From positions 1-8,516 of the forward strand of contig SXQI01000278.1 in assembly GCA_005793025.1 (NCBI GenBank): a DNA stretch of 8,516 nucleotides. The letters run 5' to 3'. Position 1 is the stretch's first letter. Every line of letters starts with the position of its first letter. The stretch is from Verrucomicrobiales bacterium. Lineage in GTDB: Bacteria > Verrucomicrobiota > Verrucomicrobiia > Limisphaerales > SXQI01. The position numbers and the translations under genes are program-made. Under the pieces are notes generated by a model that saw only the letters and a list, made by a program, of their open reading frames with translations, searched no databases and was not told where the DNA came from. Below, in pieces: positions 7,120 to 8,516 of the stretch.

Positions 7120-7141
7120 GGTTCAGGTGGAACTTGTTTTT
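7120..7141 (+). terminator. Weak possible terminator after the right prepilin-like gene
   Basis: GGTTC (7120-7124), a 5-base loop AGGTG, then GAACT (7130-7134) can form a 5-bp stem including one G-U pair. It is followed after two bases by TTTTT (7137-7141). The position, three bases after the TAA stop, is right for a terminator, but the stem is short and the next gene is on the same strand. It may at most give partial termination. Confidence 0.3.
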
Positions 7142-7174
7142 CTCGGTGGATAAGCTCACAATTCTCGTAACCCA

Positions 7175-8452
7175 ATGAACAAAAAACATGCCTTCACGCG
7201 GAGGGATTTTATCGCAACTTCCTTCGCTAGTTTTGCGACCCTGAGCCTCGTTCCCCGCCATGTGCTCGGGGGCCCGAAGTTCACACCTCCGAGTGAAATA
7301 TTGACTCGAGCCGTGATCGGGACAGGCGGCATGGGGATGGGACATGTCACCAGCATCAACACGGCTTGTAAGCTTCTAGCGGTGTGTGATGTGGATCAAG
7401 TCCACCTCGCGCAAGCCGTGAAAGCCGCTGGGCCGGATGCCAAGGGCTACCGGGATTGGCGCGAAGTCCTCGCCCGAAAAGACATCGATATCGTCCACAT
7501 TCCTACCCCTCCGCATTGGCACGCGCTTATCGCGATTGCTGCCGCGAAAGCAGGCAAAGATATTTGGTGCGAAAAGCCAATGACTCGCACCATTGCCGAG
7601 GGCGAAGCGGTTGTTGCAGCGGTAAAGAAACATAAACGTATTTTCCGACTCAACACTTGGTTCCGTTTCGACGGCGGTTTTTACGGGATGGGGACGACCG
7701 TGAAACCCATCAAGAAAGCTGTTCTAAGCGGAATGCTTGGGTGGCCACTCAAAGTGACACTGAGCGCCTCGACAGGGTTCGACTGGAAATTTGCTTGGGT
7801 TGGCCGGACCGATTTAGTGCCTCAGCCTGTACCTGCGAATCTCGATTACGATCAATGGTTAGGGCCTGCTCCATTCAAGCCTTACCACCCTCACCGGGTG
7901 CATGGCACGTTTCGTGGTTATTGGGATTACGATGGCGGCGGTCTGGGTGACATGGGGCAGCATTATCTTGACCCAGTCCAATACATTCTAGGGAAAGACA
8001 ACGAGAGTCCTATAGAAATTGAGTCCGAAGCTCACAAGCAAGATCTGGATGCTGTAGGAACATTCCGTCGGATCCGACTGAAATACGCCGACGGTTGTGA
8101 AATCATCCTCGATGGTGAAGATCGGGATAAAAATGCGGCGTTTCTCTCCGGACCGAATGGGAAAATCATGAAAGGATTTAAATCCGATATTCCGGGGTTT
8201 GAAGAAAAAATAGCAAAACTCCCAGATCCAGATCCGCAAGTCACAGATTTCGTTCAGGCAGTCAAAACGCGCCAAAAATTTGCACTCAACGAAGTCAACG
8301 GTCATCGTTCCTGCACTTTGATCAATCTTGCCAAGACGGCACTGCAAACGGGCCGCGTCTTGCGTTTTGATTCCAAAAAACAACGATTCATTAACGACAA
8401 AGAGGCCAACACTTTTATTAAACAACCGATGCGCGCTCCTTGGTTTATTTGA
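7175..8452 (+). CDS. Gfo/Idh/MocA family oxidoreductase with Tat signal
   Basis: This 425-residue NAD(P)-dependent oxidoreductase is predicted to leave the cytoplasm. A twin-arginine signal, TRRDFIATSFASFATLSLV (8-26), precedes the Rossmann domain. That domain has the nucleotide-binding loop VIGTGGMGMGH (47-57), the acidic end of the second strand LLAVCDVD (67-74), IPTPPHWH (109-116) and the hallmark CEKPMTRT (132-139), whose Lys134 is the usual catalytic or substrate-contacting residue. The C-terminal alpha/beta domain holds DYDGGGLGDMGQHYLDP (251-267), matching the family's GG-x-L-x-D-x-G-x-H-x-x-D segment, with H263 and D266 as probable active-site residues. Family members oxidise or reduce sugars, inositols and related polyols; the substrate cannot be read from sequence. 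Length is normal and no key residue is missing. Tat export lets the protein leave with its cofactor already bound, as known for glucose-fructose oxidoreductase of Zymomonas. No clear Shine-Dalgarno sequence is visible. The next Tat-signal gene starts 11 bases after the stop, implying an operon. Confidence 0.95.
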   Translation: MNKKHAFTRRDFIATSFASFATLSLVPRHVLGGPKFTPPSEILTRAVIGTGGMGMGHVTSINTACKLLAVCDVDQVHLAQAVKAAGPDAKGYRDWREVLARKDIDIVHIPTPPHWHALIAIAAAKAGKDIWCEKPMTRTIAEGEAVVAAVKKHKRIFRLNTWFRFDGGFYGMGTTVKPIKKAVLSGMLGWPLKVTLSASTGFDWKFAWVGRTDLVPQPVPANLDYDQWLGPAPFKPYHPHRVHGTFRGYWDYDGGGLGDMGQHYLDPVQYILGKDNESPIEIESEAHKQDLDAVGTFRRIRLKYADGCEIILDGEDRDKNAAFLSGPNGKIMKGFKSDIPGFEEKIAKLPDPDPQVTDFVQAVKTRQKFALNEVNGHRSCTLINLAKTALQTGRVLRFDSKKQRFINDKEANTFIKQPMRAPWFI

Positions 8453-8463
8453 TCCAAACCACC

Positions 8464-8516
8464 ATGAATCGCCGAAGGTTTTTATCGACTACGTTGGTAG
8501 CTGCTTCAGCCTTCAA
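8464..8516 (+). CDS. N-terminal fragment of a twin-arginine signal protein
   Basis: An ATG at 8464 opens a frame that reads MNRRRFLSTTLVAASAF and runs off the right edge after 17 codons. The RRRFLS core followed by a small-residue and hydrophobic stretch is a typical Tat signal start, very like those of the DUF1501 protein and the oxidoreductase in this window. It begins 11 bases after the oxidoreductase stop, so co-transcription is likely. The mature domain is not visible. In PVC genomes such neighbours are often sugar phosphate isomerase/epimerase-like TIM-barrel proteins or another oxidoreductase, but nothing here decides this. Confidence 0.7.
   Translation, partial: MNRRRFLSTTLVAASAF

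Noticed and set aside
7988..8425. A 145-codon open frame on the minus strand
   Set aside because: It is antisense to the C-terminal part of the Gfo/Idh/MocA gene; its phenylalanine-rich runs arise from the reverse of lysine codons.

Overview
The window carries genes typical of the Planctomycetes-Verrucomicrobia-Chlamydiae (PVC) bacteria and most likely comes from a Verrucomicrobiota chromosome. The evidence is a paired DUF1549/DUF1553 cytochrome-type protein and DUF1501 protein, two prepilin-like proteins of the DUF1559/'H-X9-DG' type, a Tat-exported Gfo/Idh/MocA oxidoreductase, and an FG-GAP/VCBS propeller protein. The details of the prepilin-like proteins (SYADGHSAIHRW in one, NFAFADGSARYLRFGQS followed by a P-V-N-x-W-A-V tail in the other) fit Verrucomicrobiota better than Planctomycetes. 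This placement rests on remembered family patterns, not on a database search.

Left arm, minus strand, read from about 6335 down to 1. First comes a 750-residue PSCyt1-DUF1549-DUF1553 protein. It overlaps by 4 bases (ATGA) a Tat-signal DUF1501 protein, which is followed after 19 bases by a prepilin-like DUF1559-type protein. After a 92-base gap comes a secreted seven-repeat FG-GAP/VCBS protein, then after 40 bases the N-terminal 114 residues of a further secreted protein that runs off the left edge. The first three genes look like one transcription unit. The last two may belong to it or may have their own promoter.

Right arm, plus strand, from about 6353 to 8516. A second prepilin-like DUF1559-type protein is followed by a Tat-exported Gfo/Idh/MocA oxidoreductase. 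Eleven bases further on is the first 17 codons of another protein with a twin-arginine start, cut by the right edge. The two arms diverge from a very short start region (17 to 56 bases, depending on the start chosen).

Every gene product in the window carries a signal for leaving the cytoplasm: Sec-type signal peptides, Tat signals or prepilin leaders. The sensible reading is a locus for an extracytoplasmic process, possibly substrate oxidation or polysaccharide-related degradation, but no substrate can be named from the sequence. Gene density is high and no intergenic gap exceeds 92 bases. I saw no tRNA, rRNA, CRISPR array, insertion sequence or phage gene. I do not see a clearly new system here. 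The most unusual points are the prepilin-like gene inside the DUF1549/DUF1501 unit, the second prepilin-like gene heading the opposite arm, and the exported nucleotide-dependent oxidoreductase.
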